From Candidatus Galacturonatibacter soehngenii (GTDB lineage Bacteria; Bacillota; Clostridia; Lachnospirales; Lachnospiraceae), in NCBI RefSeq assembly GCF_008830185.1, contig NZ_WAGX01000007.1:124001-188000 (forward strand): a DNA stretch of 64,000 nt, read 5' to 3'. The translations under genes were made by a program, and so were the position numbers. The notes under the pieces are model-generated. The model was not told the DNA's origin. It saw nothing but the letters and a program-made list of their open reading frames with translations, and searched no databases. This document shows, in pieces, positions 52,570 to 61,260 of the stretch; the first letter of the stretch is position 1; the number at the start of each line of letters is the position of its first letter.

Positions 52570-54780
52570 CTTGATCAGGAATCTCTTTCATTAAAGGTAG
52601 GGGAGTCTTCATCCATAACAGCATCTATACCAGATAACGCAATCGATGAAGCAGCAACCTTTTCCTCCTCTGATGAAACAGTAGCAACAGTGGAAGAGGA
52701 TGGTACAGTACATGCGGTGGCAGAGGGGACAGCAACCATTACAGCGACAGCAAATGGTTTGTCAAAAACATGTATTGTAACAGTAACACAAGCATCAATG
52801 AGTGGATTTGGAAGTAAGGCAACAGAGTTTTCTAAAGGAAGCTATTTCGTTAATGTAGAATTGAAAAATGCGAATAACATATCCATGGCGTCCTCAGCAG
52901 CAAAAGCATTAGAATTAGTTGGAACCCTTGAGGTAGAGGAAGACGGTAGCGCTACATTAACAACAAAGTGGGTACCAATCAGCTTTGGAAGTATATCCGC
53001 TTCAATTCAAACGCTAGAGGTATACGAAACAACAAAAGCTCCTCAAGCAGAAGATACAAGCAATGCAATTGCAGTAGATAGTAATGGATATGCAAGCTTT
53101 GCTATTCCAAGCGCAGTTAAGAATCAAGATGGAATATATGTAAGAGTATCTGGTCAGGGTATGCCAATTAAACCATATGCATTTATAGCAATTGACTATG
53201 AAGGTGCATCGGATATTTCATTTGTGGAACAATCATATACCGTTGTAAAAGGAGTAGATAAAGTATTCAAGGTAGACTTGCTTAATAATACAACGGCAAC
53301 CTTTGCAACAACTGGCTCAGAGTTAAATATCAAATCAAGTGACAGTAACAGTGTAACGGTAACTGGAGTGAGAGCAGGGACTTCTACGATAAGTGCTACA
53401 AGTCTTGTATCAGGAAAAAAAGTAAGCATAGTAGTTACAGTGGTAGATAAAGATGCGTTGAACCATGCAATTACTTCAGCAAAATCCATATTAGAAGATG
53501 CCAATAATATCTATACCAGTGCAAGCAAAGAAAATCTAAGTGCAGCTATTAAAGCGGCAGAAGCTGTAAAAAATAAGGAAGAGTCGACACAAGCTGAAAT
53601 CGATGCACAAGTTTTAGCACTATCAACGGCAAAAAATAATCTAGTTAAAAATATAGTTTTAACAGTAAATAAGAGTGCGTTAAAAGATATGCTTGCAAGC
53701 GCAAAAGCAATTAATAATGCAAATGGAATGTATCTAACCGCAAGTTTTACAAATTTAAAAAACGCCATTGAAGCAGCACAGATTATATATAACAATGAAA
53801 ATGCAACACAAAATGAAGTAGATACAAAGGTTTTGGAATTAAAAAATGCAATTGATGCATTACAAAAATCTAGTATAAGCTTAAATCAAACTGAGGCTAC
53901 GATATATACGAAAAGTGGTACAACAACCGTAACATTTGTAGCAACAGTAGTAGGAGACAACCAAAACGTTACATGGACCTCTAGCAATAAAGCGATTGCA
54001 AAAGTAGATAATAGAGGAGTTGTAACTGCAGTATCAGAAGGCACTGTAACCATTACAGCTTTTGCAAATGGTGTATCTGCAAATGCACAGGTGACAGTAA
54101 AAGCTCCATCCCTAACCCTTGCAAAAACAAGTGGTGTTGTAGCGGTAGGAGGGAAATTTACAATTGAAGCAAATTCAGATCCGTCAAGTAAAATTACTTA
54201 TAAAACAAGTAACAAAAAAGTTGCGACTGTAAACGAAAAAGGTGTTGTACGCGGGGTTAAAAAAGGTAGTGCAAAGATTACAGTAACTGCCAATGGAATA
54301 TCAAAGACTTTTAAAGTAACGGTAAAAAAACAGACACTAAAACTGAAAAAGTCAAGTGCAACAGTGACGGCAGGCAAAACAATTGCAATTAAAGCAACAG
54401 CATCCCCAACAGGAAACATTACCTATAAGTCAAACAATAAAAAGGTTGCAACTGTAAGCTCAAAAGGAGTTGTAAAAGGAATAAAAGCAGGAACGGCGAC
54501 CATAACAGTAAAATGCAACGGCGTATCAAAAACATTTAAGGTAACTGTGAAAAAACAAACTTTAACATTAAAGAAAACAAGTGCGACTATAAAGGTAGGA
54601 AAGACTGTAAAAATCAATGCAACGGCGTCACCAAAGGGTAGCATTACTTATAAATCAAATAAGGAATCCATTGCAACGGTATCCTCAAAAGGAGTCGTAA
54701 AAGGGGTTAAGAAGGGAACTGCTAAAATTACAGTAACTTGTAACGGTGTATCAAAAACATTTAAAGTAAAAGTAAAGTAG
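52570..54780 (+). CDS. Continuation of the NEAT protein: BIG2, NEAT, FIVAR and four BIG2 domains
   Basis: 737 codons in frame with the upstream part. Order: BIG2 (to about 52790), NEAT (52830-53215; SYFVNVELKNANNISMASSA, VKNQDGIYVRVSGQGM, FIAIDY), a BIG2-like domain, two FIVAR domains (53454-53650 and 53670-53870), then four BIG2 repeats of about 75 residues to the end. No LPxTG or membrane anchor, so it would be secreted or wall-associated through BIG2. The first usable start is GTG 52690, without ribosome site or signal peptide, so a separate product would stay in the cell. The last BIG2 repeats are similar at DNA level. Confidence 0.8.
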   Translation, partial: LDQESLSLKVGESSSITASIPDNAIDEAATFSSSDETVATVEEDGTVHAVAEGTATITATANGLSKTCIVTVTQASMSGFGSKATEFSKGSYFVNVELKNANNISMASSAAKALELVGTLEVEEDGSATLTTKWVPISFGSISASIQTLEVYETTKAPQAEDTSNAIAVDSNGYASFAIPSAVKNQDGIYVRVSGQGMPIKPYAFIAIDYEGASDISFVEQSYTVVKGVDKVFKVDLLNNTTATFATTGSELNIKSSDSNSVTVTGVRAGTSTISATSLVSGKKVSIVVTVVDKDALNHAITSAKSILEDANNIYTSASKENLSAAIKAAEAVKNKEESTQAEIDAQVLALSTAKNNLVKNIVLTVNKSALKDMLASAKAINNANGMYLTASFTNLKNAIEAAQIIYNNENATQNEVDTKVLELKNAIDALQKSSISLNQTEATIYTKSGTTTVTFVATVVGDNQNVTWTSSNKAIAKVDNRGVVTAVSEGTVTITAFANGVSANAQVTVKAPSLTLAKTSGVVAVGGKFTIEANSDPSSKITYKTSNKKVATVNEKGVVRGVKKGSAKITVTANGISKTFKVTVKKQTLKLKKSSATVTAGKTIAIKATASPTGNITYKSNNKKVATVSSKGVVKGIKAGTATITVKCNGVSKTFKVTVKKQTLTLKKTSATIKVGKTVKINATASPKGSITYKSNKESIATVSSKGVVKGVKKGTAKITVTCNGVSKTFKVKVK
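54114..54780 (+). repeat. Tandem BIG2-encoding repeats
   Basis: Three units of about 225 bases (ending near 54329, 54554 and 54780) encode near-identical 75-residue BIG2 domains, each closing with GVSKTFKVTVKK-like sequence. Unequal recombination could change copy number. Confidence 0.7.
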
Positions 54781-54796
54781 TATAGTAATAAATACA

Positions 54797-54846
54797 TTTA
54801 TCAAAACGGTAAGAAATGGCATTATGCAACTTATCGTTTTGGTAAA
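54797..54846 (+). terminator. 17-bp hairpin between NEAT genes
   Basis: 54797-54813 pairs with 54830-54846 (two G-U pairs, 16-base loop). No T-run follows. It may lower expression of, or stabilise mRNA for, the membrane-anchored genes downstream. Confidence 0.5.
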
Positions 54847-54893
54847 TGATATCTGTAATATTAAAAATACTAATCATTTAGGGTGAATCGTTT

Positions 54894-57350
54894 ATGAAAA
54901 AAATAATAAATAGTATTTATGTTGTTTTAGCATTTGTGTTTATGGTAATTGGAGTAATTGGAATTGTATTGCCGATACTTCCTACAACACCATTTCTTTT
55001 GCTGTCACTTATTTTATTTGCAAAAGGTTCGAATCGTTTTCATAAATGGTTTATGGGAACTTGGCTTTATAAAAGATATGTTGAAACTTACACGAGTAAA
55101 AAAGTATTGCCGATGCGCATTAGAATAAAAGCACTTGCTACAGTAAGTATATTTTTTGCAATCGGATTTGTTTTTTCTCCAATCATCTATGCAAAAGTAA
55201 TTATTGTTATCGGTTGGCTTGCTCATGTTTATTTTTTTCTTTTAAGAAAACCAGCAGGTAGTAAAATGACAGTTAGAGCAAAAAAAAAAGATGTTGTAAC
55301 TAAGTCGTTCCTCTTTTTTTTAAGTGTGTGTTTAGCTACTTTCATACTAGAGGGAGGATGGTCAGATAATGATCAGACAAGCCATTCTAAGGTAAAAGCC
55401 AGTGCTATATTAGAAGATGGAAATTATAGTATTCCAATCAGCTTGTGGCATGCTACAAATGATGTAGCCAGTGCAGGAAACGAAGCACTTTATCAGACTG
55501 GAAAGTTAATTGTAAAAGAAGGTCAGGCAACCTTAAACGTTCATTTAAAAGAAATGTCAATATATGGGATGTCAGGATATTTAATGCAGCTTAACTTGCT
55601 TCAAGATATCACTTTCAATGAAAAGAGTTATCCCATTCGTTATGAGCTTTTAAATAGCACGTTAATCAGTACATATTCCCTAATAGATGAGTATAATGGA
55701 CCTAATTCCACAGACAATGTAAGTGCAGGTAAGCCATATCCCAAAGTAGTTTCAGTTCCTGTAACACTGGGAACGGAGTATATTTGGGCACAGGTATATG
55801 TACCTGTTATGGGGAGTCTTGGATTCGGGGAACAAATTTGTAGAATCAAGCTTGACTTTTTACGTGCAAAGCCCATGACAAGTGAGCAATTACAAGAATG
55901 GGAGACCTTTGAGACAAGCGATAAATCAAAAGACGACGATGATGATGATAATACAACAACGCTTGATACGACCGTATTAAAAGCAAAGATTGATGAGGCA
56001 AACGCATTGCTTATCCAGACAGATGTATACACCCAGGCAAGTCTTTTTACATTACAAGCAGCAATCACTACCGCACAAAGTGCCTATGATAATGCCTTAG
56101 CTACACAGCTAATCATTGATGCGCAGGTAACGGCATTGCAAGGGGCAATGGATGCACTGATTAAAAAATCAACAGAGGTTCTTGATAAAAATAATTTGCC
56201 AGATGGAAAGTATAATGTAAATATCAATCTTTGGCATTTCACAAATGATACGAAAAGTATGGGAAATGCAGCAATGAATCCTCTTGCCTTGCTAACAGTG
56301 AAAAACAATGTATACACAATGGAGTTTTCCACCAAGCCAATGAATCTTGGAACCATAACTGCATGTTTACAGACATTTGAGGTGGAACAAACGGATGGAA
56401 CTTATGCTTATGCAACAATAAAGGCAAAAAACAACAGTTTGGATGGAGTAGCAATGCCAAGTGTTTTTTCTTTTATCTTGCCCTCTAAAGAAGAATACGT
56501 GAATGTAAGAATTGACCCGAAGGTTGAGATTGTAGGAAGAGTGTTAGATGCAAGACTAAAGATTAGCTGGGATACTTTGGTAAAGGTTAACGATGATTCT
56601 ACAGTGATTGAAGATACAGAGCCAGTTGTTGTAACAGAAGGGACACCCGCGGTGGATTTAACAGACAAAAAGACGAAGGTAAGAGTGACGGCACAAGCCA
56701 ATGTCTTGCCAGAAGGTGTCAGCGTAAAGGTATTAAAAATTACAAGTGGAACAAATTATCAGACAGTACAAACACATCTTGAAAGTGTTGCAACCCTTTT
56801 TACGGCTTACGATATTACACTTTATAATTCAAGCAGTAAGGTGATAGAACCAAGTGGTATGGTAACGGTTTATATCCCAATACCTGATGATTATAATACG
56901 AGTACCACAGCAGTTTATCGTATAAATGATTCGTCTAAAACAAAATTAACATCAACAATTGAAAATGGATATGCAGTATTTGAGACAAATAGTTTTAGTA
57001 CATTTACCCTTGCAGATACAAGTACAGTGAAAAAAACAACATTGCCAACCATAAAAAAATCAGCAATATTACCGACAAAAAAAAAATCAACAACGCCAAC
57101 CCTAGGCTCAAAAAAAACAGCTTTAGCAGGAGCAAGCAGTGGTGTTGCAAAAGTAATCGATAATTTAGGTACAACAAAAGATCAATCTCAACAGCCAATT
57201 GTTGTACAGATAGTACAAAACGATAATCCCATTCAGATGAATCACCTGATAACAATTATTATGCTTGGAGCTTCTATTTTTGGATCTATCCTTATTACGC
57301 TGATTGTAGTCGGATTTATTTTGGTTCATAGCTTGTTAAGGAGGAAATAA
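54894..57350 (+). CDS. DUF454 (YbaN-like) membrane domain fused to two NEAT domains
   Basis: 818 residues. Residues 1-122 are a DUF454/YbaN membrane domain (GVIGIVLPILPTTPFLLLSL, FAKGSNRFHKWFMGT, YVETYTSKKVLPMRIRIKAL) with three or four helices. After one more helix (about 138-152) come NEAT-a (166-323; ISLWHATNDVASAGNEALYQ), an acidic linker, a FIVAR domain (356-426), NEAT-b (429-570; LWHFTNDTKSMGNAAMNPLA), a beta domain (about 580-720), a Thr/Lys linker and a C-terminal helix (783-816) ending RRK. It should display two heme-binding domains on the outer face, held at both ends. DUF454 function is unknown. I know of no described protein with this order. Confidence 0.85.
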   Translation: MKKIINSIYVVLAFVFMVIGVIGIVLPILPTTPFLLLSLILFAKGSNRFHKWFMGTWLYKRYVETYTSKKVLPMRIRIKALATVSIFFAIGFVFSPIIYAKVIIVIGWLAHVYFFLLRKPAGSKMTVRAKKKDVVTKSFLFFLSVCLATFILEGGWSDNDQTSHSKVKASAILEDGNYSIPISLWHATNDVASAGNEALYQTGKLIVKEGQATLNVHLKEMSIYGMSGYLMQLNLLQDITFNEKSYPIRYELLNSTLISTYSLIDEYNGPNSTDNVSAGKPYPKVVSVPVTLGTEYIWAQVYVPVMGSLGFGEQICRIKLDFLRAKPMTSEQLQEWETFETSDKSKDDDDDDNTTTLDTTVLKAKIDEANALLIQTDVYTQASLFTLQAAITTAQSAYDNALATQLIIDAQVTALQGAMDALIKKSTEVLDKNNLPDGKYNVNINLWHFTNDTKSMGNAAMNPLALLTVKNNVYTMEFSTKPMNLGTITACLQTFEVEQTDGTYAYATIKAKNNSLDGVAMPSVFSFILPSKEEYVNVRIDPKVEIVGRVLDARLKISWDTLVKVNDDSTVIEDTEPVVVTEGTPAVDLTDKKTKVRVTAQANVLPEGVSVKVLKITSGTNYQTVQTHLESVATLFTAYDITLYNSSSKVIEPSGMVTVYIPIPDDYNTSTTAVYRINDSSKTKLTSTIENGYAVFETNSFSTFTLADTSTVKKTTLPTIKKSAILPTKKKSTTPTLGSKKTALAGASSGVAKVIDNLGTTKDQSQQPIVVQIVQNDNPIQMNHLITIIMLGASIFGSILITLIVVGFILVHSLLRRK

Positions 57351-57351
57351 A

Positions 57352-58341
57352 ATGACTAGAAAAAGAAAGACCAATTCGTTTTTGTATATTCTGTCAAGCA
57401 TGCTGATAGCTACTTTCACTGTTTGTCTTTGTAAGGAAGTTCTAACAGCTACAACGGTATATGCAGCCGAAACAGGAAAGACATACATAGCAACAACGCA
57501 GGCCCATTATGTACATCCAGTTACAGGTGAAGTAGCAGATTCAGGCAACAATGAAGCAATTGGCCAGCCCATGACAGAAAATATTACGAGTTCAAAAGCA
57601 TTGGTTGAGCAAACTGATTCAGGTAGTATGTATGCAACTCTTCGCCTTTCAATGATGGATAGTATTTCAAATGTCAGATTCTCAACACAAGAATGGGGAG
57701 GAGATGGATGGAACTTAGTATCTAGCACGGTTATGCAGGAAAATGTCGGGGGCGATTATACATCTGATTTTAGATTTGCAATACCAAGTGAAAGCGTAGT
57801 AATAAAAGTAGAATTTTATGTTACTCCAATGGGAAGAGACATTTCGTACTTTGTTATCTTTACAAATTTTGAAGAAGGAAGTTTGGACTTTATAGTTAGT
57901 ATTGAAAATACTGGTACTTCCACAGTAGATACAACACAAGAAGAACAAGATACAACATTAGAAAGTAAACAGACGCAGACGGTAATACCAAGCAATAATT
58001 TACCAGCAAATACAACTTCTAGCCAAAACGCTAAAAAAGACGTTTCTATCACAACAAAAGCCAATACAAGTTTTAGTCAAACGCCTGAAATTAAAAAGAA
58101 AACGGCAGCACAGTTGATAGAAGAAGCAGAGGGGCTCGTACTTTCTGATGATAGTCTATTAGTAAAAGATAAGACAAGCAAGGACTTAGAAAGTGAAGAA
58201 AAGGTTGTTTTAGATATGGTCAAACCCCTGCCTTGGGTATTGGTATTTCAATGTATTATCATTCTTACTGTGCCAGCGACAGTACTTGCTATCCTATTGT
58301 CACTTATTATAATGATACAGCGAAAAAGAGAGCGTGATTGA
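57352..58341 (+). CDS. shp: Cell-surface heme-binding protein Shp
   Basis: 329 residues, starting 2 bases after the previous stop with AAGGAGG upstream. A signal peptide (cleavage near YAA-E, 39) precedes a heme-binding Shp domain: HYVHPVTGEVADSG, then GQPM with M74 and VTPMGRDISYFVIF with M160. These match the two axial Met residues (66 and 153) of Streptococcus pyogenes Shp. A Ser/Thr/Gln-rich stalk (185-270) and a C-terminal helix (about 296-320, ending QRKRERD) anchor it. In streptococci Shp takes heme from surface proteins and hands it to HtsA, the next gene here. Confidence 0.92.
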   Translation: MTRKRKTNSFLYILSSMLIATFTVCLCKEVLTATTVYAAETGKTYIATTQAHYVHPVTGEVADSGNNEAIGQPMTENITSSKALVEQTDSGSMYATLRLSMMDSISNVRFSTQEWGGDGWNLVSSTVMQENVGGDYTSDFRFAIPSESVVIKVEFYVTPMGRDISYFVIFTNFEEGSLDFIVSIENTGTSTVDTTQEEQDTTLESKQTQTVIPSNNLPANTTSSQNAKKDVSITTKANTSFSQTPEIKKKTAAQLIEEAEGLVLSDDSLLVKDKTSKDLESEEKVVLDMVKPLPWVLVFQCIIILTVPATVLAILLSLIIMIQRKRERD

Positions 58342-59387
58342 TGATGATTAAAAAGATGCAATATAGTAAGAAAACAAGATTTACTGCGCTTCTTTGCATT
58401 ATCATACTAAATCTTACAGGATGTGTTGATTATTCGAAAACAGCAAAAGAGGCGCATAACAGTGAAGCAGTAGTAAACCTACAAGCTTCTGAAGATAACG
58501 TAACAAAAGAAAGCAACGTAACAAAGGAAAGCGAAGAGAAACAAATTGGAAAGTTAGTAAATAAAGAGAAAACAAGTCCAGTTATCATTGCTACCTCACC
58601 AGCTACTGCCGATATTTGTGCAGCACTTGAAATTCCTCTTGCAGGTATTCCTCATTCTGATTCTTTTGATTTACCAGAGGCTTATCATGGTGCAACGGTT
58701 GTTGGAATGGCAATGTCTCCTGATATGGAAATCGTATCATTTCTTAAGCCAGATTGGATTTTATCTCCAGTCAGCCTAATTTCTGATTTACAACCCAAAT
58801 ACAATGCAATCGATACCAAATATGCTTTTTTGAATCTCTCCAGTGTAACTGGTATGTATAAATCCATTCAGCAGTTGGGACAGTTATTTGATAAAGAAGA
58901 ACAGGCGAATAAGCTGGTGAAACAGTTTGAGACATTTTATGATCAATATAGCAGTAATCAAGAGGAGAAAGAGGCACCGAGCGTATTAATTTTGATGGGA
59001 TTGCCAGGTGCATATGTGGTTGCCACACCAAATTCTTATGTTGGAAGTTTGGTTGAGTTAGCAGGTGGTAAAAATGTTTATTCAGATGAAACAAAAGATT
59101 TTATTAATGTAAATACCGAGGATATGTTAGACAAAGATCCTGATATTATACTAAGAACAGCTCATGCCATGCCAGATTCCGTTATGGAGATGTTTGGAGA
59201 GGAGTTTTCAACCAATGCGATATGGAAGCATTTTAAAGCAGTAAAAAACGCTAAGGTATATGATTTAAATTACAAGCTTTTTCCAATGAGTGCGAACCTG
59301 CAATACAAAGAGGCATTAGAAAATCTTGATAAAATCTTCTATGGAGAACAAAAGGGCTTAGATGGAACCGAGGCTTTAAAAGATTAG
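58341..59387 (+). CDS. htsA: Heme ABC transporter substrate-binding lipoprotein (HtsA/SiaA/IsdE type)
   Basis: 348 residues from ATG 58341, overlapping the shp stop by one base; an ATG at 58344 is also possible. The lipobox LNLTGC (C28) makes it a lipoprotein. It is a class III (FecB/BtuF-like) binding protein with the heme ligands in GMAMSPDME (M123/M125) and H275 in ILRTAHAMPD, the same places as Met78 and His229 of IsdE. A Lys/Glu-rich linker (30-75) follows the lipid. It accepts heme from Shp and delivers it to the permease encoded next. Confidence 0.92.
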   Translation: MMIKKMQYSKKTRFTALLCIIILNLTGCVDYSKTAKEAHNSEAVVNLQASEDNVTKESNVTKESEEKQIGKLVNKEKTSPVIIATSPATADICAALEIPLAGIPHSDSFDLPEAYHGATVVGMAMSPDMEIVSFLKPDWILSPVSLISDLQPKYNAIDTKYAFLNLSSVTGMYKSIQQLGQLFDKEEQANKLVKQFETFYDQYSSNQEEKEAPSVLILMGLPGAYVVATPNSYVGSLVELAGGKNVYSDETKDFINVNTEDMLDKDPDIILRTAHAMPDSVMEMFGEEFSTNAIWKHFKAVKNAKVYDLNYKLFPMSANLQYKEALENLDKIFYGEQKGLDGTEALKD

Positions 59388-59399
59388 GAGATGAGAGTT

Positions 59400-60428
59400 T
59401 TGAGCCAAAAGACAGAGAAAGAAGAAAAGAGTTTACTTAAAAAGAAAGTTGTCAAAGCAATCACTGCATTTGTTCTAACAGGTTTGGTGTTTTTGCTGGT
59501 GATATTATGGGCAGTTAATACAGGAAGCTTATCGATAGGACCAAAAGAATTAATAGAGGGTCTGTTTGTACAATACAGTGAAAAGGTAGCAACCATTTAT
59601 GACCTTCGTTTTCCACGCATTATTATTTCAATCCTCTTAGGAGCTGCTTTGGCAGTATCGGGTACATTATTTCAGGCAGTGTTAAAAAATCCGTTAACGG
59701 ATCCAGGAATCATTGGTATTTCTGGAGGTGCTAGCTTTGCAGCAGTACTCGTCACCGCATTTTTCCCAGTCCTATTTGCGTATCTTCCTTTGTTTGCGTT
59801 TGCAGGAGGACTGGTAGCATTTTTAATTGTATATACATTGGCATGGAAAGGGGGGATAAGCCCCTTACGTATCATATTAGTTGGTATCGCCGTTAGCACT
59901 ATGTTTTCTGGGTTATCAAACGCCATTAACTTAATGAGTGGAGGAAATCAATCAAGTGTCGCCTCCATCGTTGAGGGAAGCATAACCATGAAAACCTGGG
60001 AAGATGTTCGTACGGCACTTTATTACATACCTATATGCTTGATTCTATCCATATTTTTGTCAGGAAAATGTAATCTACTTTCCTTGGATGATAAAACTGC
60101 AAGGGGAATTGGTGTAAATGTAGATAGGGATAGAATGATAATATCAATGACCGCTGTATTACTTGCCTCAATTGCAACGGCAGTTGTTGGTGTCGTTAGC
60201 TTTCTTGGACTCATTGTACCCCACATTGCAAGAATTTTAATGGGGCATAATCATAAGCTTTTGCTACCGTATTCCATGCTTCTTGGTGCAACCATCTATT
60301 TGATTGCAGATACCGTAGGAAGAGCCATAGCCGCACCTTATGAAATCAATGCATCAATTATTATGGCAGTAATTGGAGGTCCATTTTTTATCCTATTACT
60401 AAGGAGGCAAAACAAATATGGTGGATGA
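59400..60428 (+). CDS. htsB: Heme ABC transporter permease (FecCD/BtuC family)
   Basis: 342 residues if it starts at TTG 59400, which has AGGAG 9 bases upstream; ATG 59391 would sit right on that site. About ten helices; family marks are LRFPRIIISILLGAALAVSG, FQAVLKNPLTDPGIIGISGG and VVGVVSFLGLIVPHIARILM with the LIVPH coupling segment. It forms a homodimer that carries heme inwards. It overlaps the ATPase gene by 11 bases. Confidence 0.93.
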   Translation: MSQKTEKEEKSLLKKKVVKAITAFVLTGLVFLLVILWAVNTGSLSIGPKELIEGLFVQYSEKVATIYDLRFPRIIISILLGAALAVSGTLFQAVLKNPLTDPGIIGISGGASFAAVLVTAFFPVLFAYLPLFAFAGGLVAFLIVYTLAWKGGISPLRIILVGIAVSTMFSGLSNAINLMSGGNQSSVASIVEGSITMKTWEDVRTALYYIPICLILSIFLSGKCNLLSLDDKTARGIGVNVDRDRMIISMTAVLLASIATAVVGVVSFLGLIVPHIARILMGHNHKLLLPYSMLLGATIYLIADTVGRAIAAPYEINASIIMAVIGGPFFILLLRRQNKYGG

Positions 60429-61248
60429 TCAAATAACTAAAATAAAAGAAGAAGGTCATAAAATTCTTTGTGTAGAAAATGTAACATTCTCGTATGAGGA
60501 TAAGAAAAAAAATAAGGCAAGAAAAGTAATATTAGATGAGGTCAACCTCTCATTTTCAAAAGGTAAAATCACCACTTTAATTGGTGCAAATGGTTGTGGG
60601 AAATCGACCTTGTTTCACCTAATGACAAAAAACTTAGAACCAAGTAAAGGTAAAATATATCTAGAAGAAAAAAATATCAGAGGAATGAAGCAGAAAGATT
60701 TTGCAAAACGCGTAGCCATTGTTCATCAAAATAATGAGGCAGCAGCAGATATTACGGTGAATCGCTTGGTTTCTTATGGTAGAAGTCCTCATCAAGGTAT
60801 GTTTGCCTCCCTTAGTACAAAGGATAAAGAAATAATTGACTGGGCGCTTGAGGTTACAAATACGAAAAACTTGCGTAACCGTGAGGTGTTAAGTCTATCA
60901 GGAGGTCAACGTCAGCGTGTGTGGATTGCAATGGCATTAGCACAAAAAACAGATATTTTGTTTTTAGACGAACCAACGACATATCTGGATATCCGATATC
61001 AAATCGAATTGCTAGAAATGATACAAAAATTAAATAGTGATTATAAAATTACCATAATCATGGTTTTACATGATATGAACCATGCAGTCTATTATAGCGA
61101 TGAAATACTTGGATTAAAGGATGGAAAAGTACTGATACAAGGAAATCCCAAAGAGGTAATTACTACGGAATGTATTGAACAAATATATGGAGTACGATTA
61201 AAAGTTGAAAATATGAATGGTCGAAAAGTAGTCATGACTGTTCGATAG
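60418..61248 (+). CDS. htsC: Heme ABC transporter ATP-binding protein (FecE/HmuV type)
   Basis: 276 residues; AAGGAGG upstream. Walker A GANGCGKSTL, signature LSLSGGQRQRVWIAMALAQK, Walker B ILFLDEPTTYLD and H-loop MVLHDM are intact; FARKVAIVHQ-like Q-loop (RVAIVHQNN) and SYGRSPHQG are typical of siderophore/heme importers. It drives the permease encoded just upstream. A half-transporter gene begins 12 bases later. Confidence 0.95.
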   Translation: MVDDQITKIKEEGHKILCVENVTFSYEDKKKNKARKVILDEVNLSFSKGKITTLIGANGCGKSTLFHLMTKNLEPSKGKIYLEEKNIRGMKQKDFAKRVAIVHQNNEAAADITVNRLVSYGRSPHQGMFASLSTKDKEIIDWALEVTNTKNLRNREVLSLSGGQRQRVWIAMALAQKTDILFLDEPTTYLDIRYQIELLEMIQKLNSDYKITIIMVLHDMNHAVYYSDEILGLKDGKVLIQGNPKEVITTECIEQIYGVRLKVENMNGRKVVMTVR

Positions 61249-61260
61249 AAGGGAAAATTT

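Noticed and set aside
52690-52692. GTG 52690 as start of an independent protein
   Set aside because: No ribosome site or signal peptide, and it would begin inside a BIG2 domain.
53454-54780. CRISPR-like repeat array
   Set aside because: The repeats are about 225 bp, coding and in frame; they are BIG2 and FIVAR domains.
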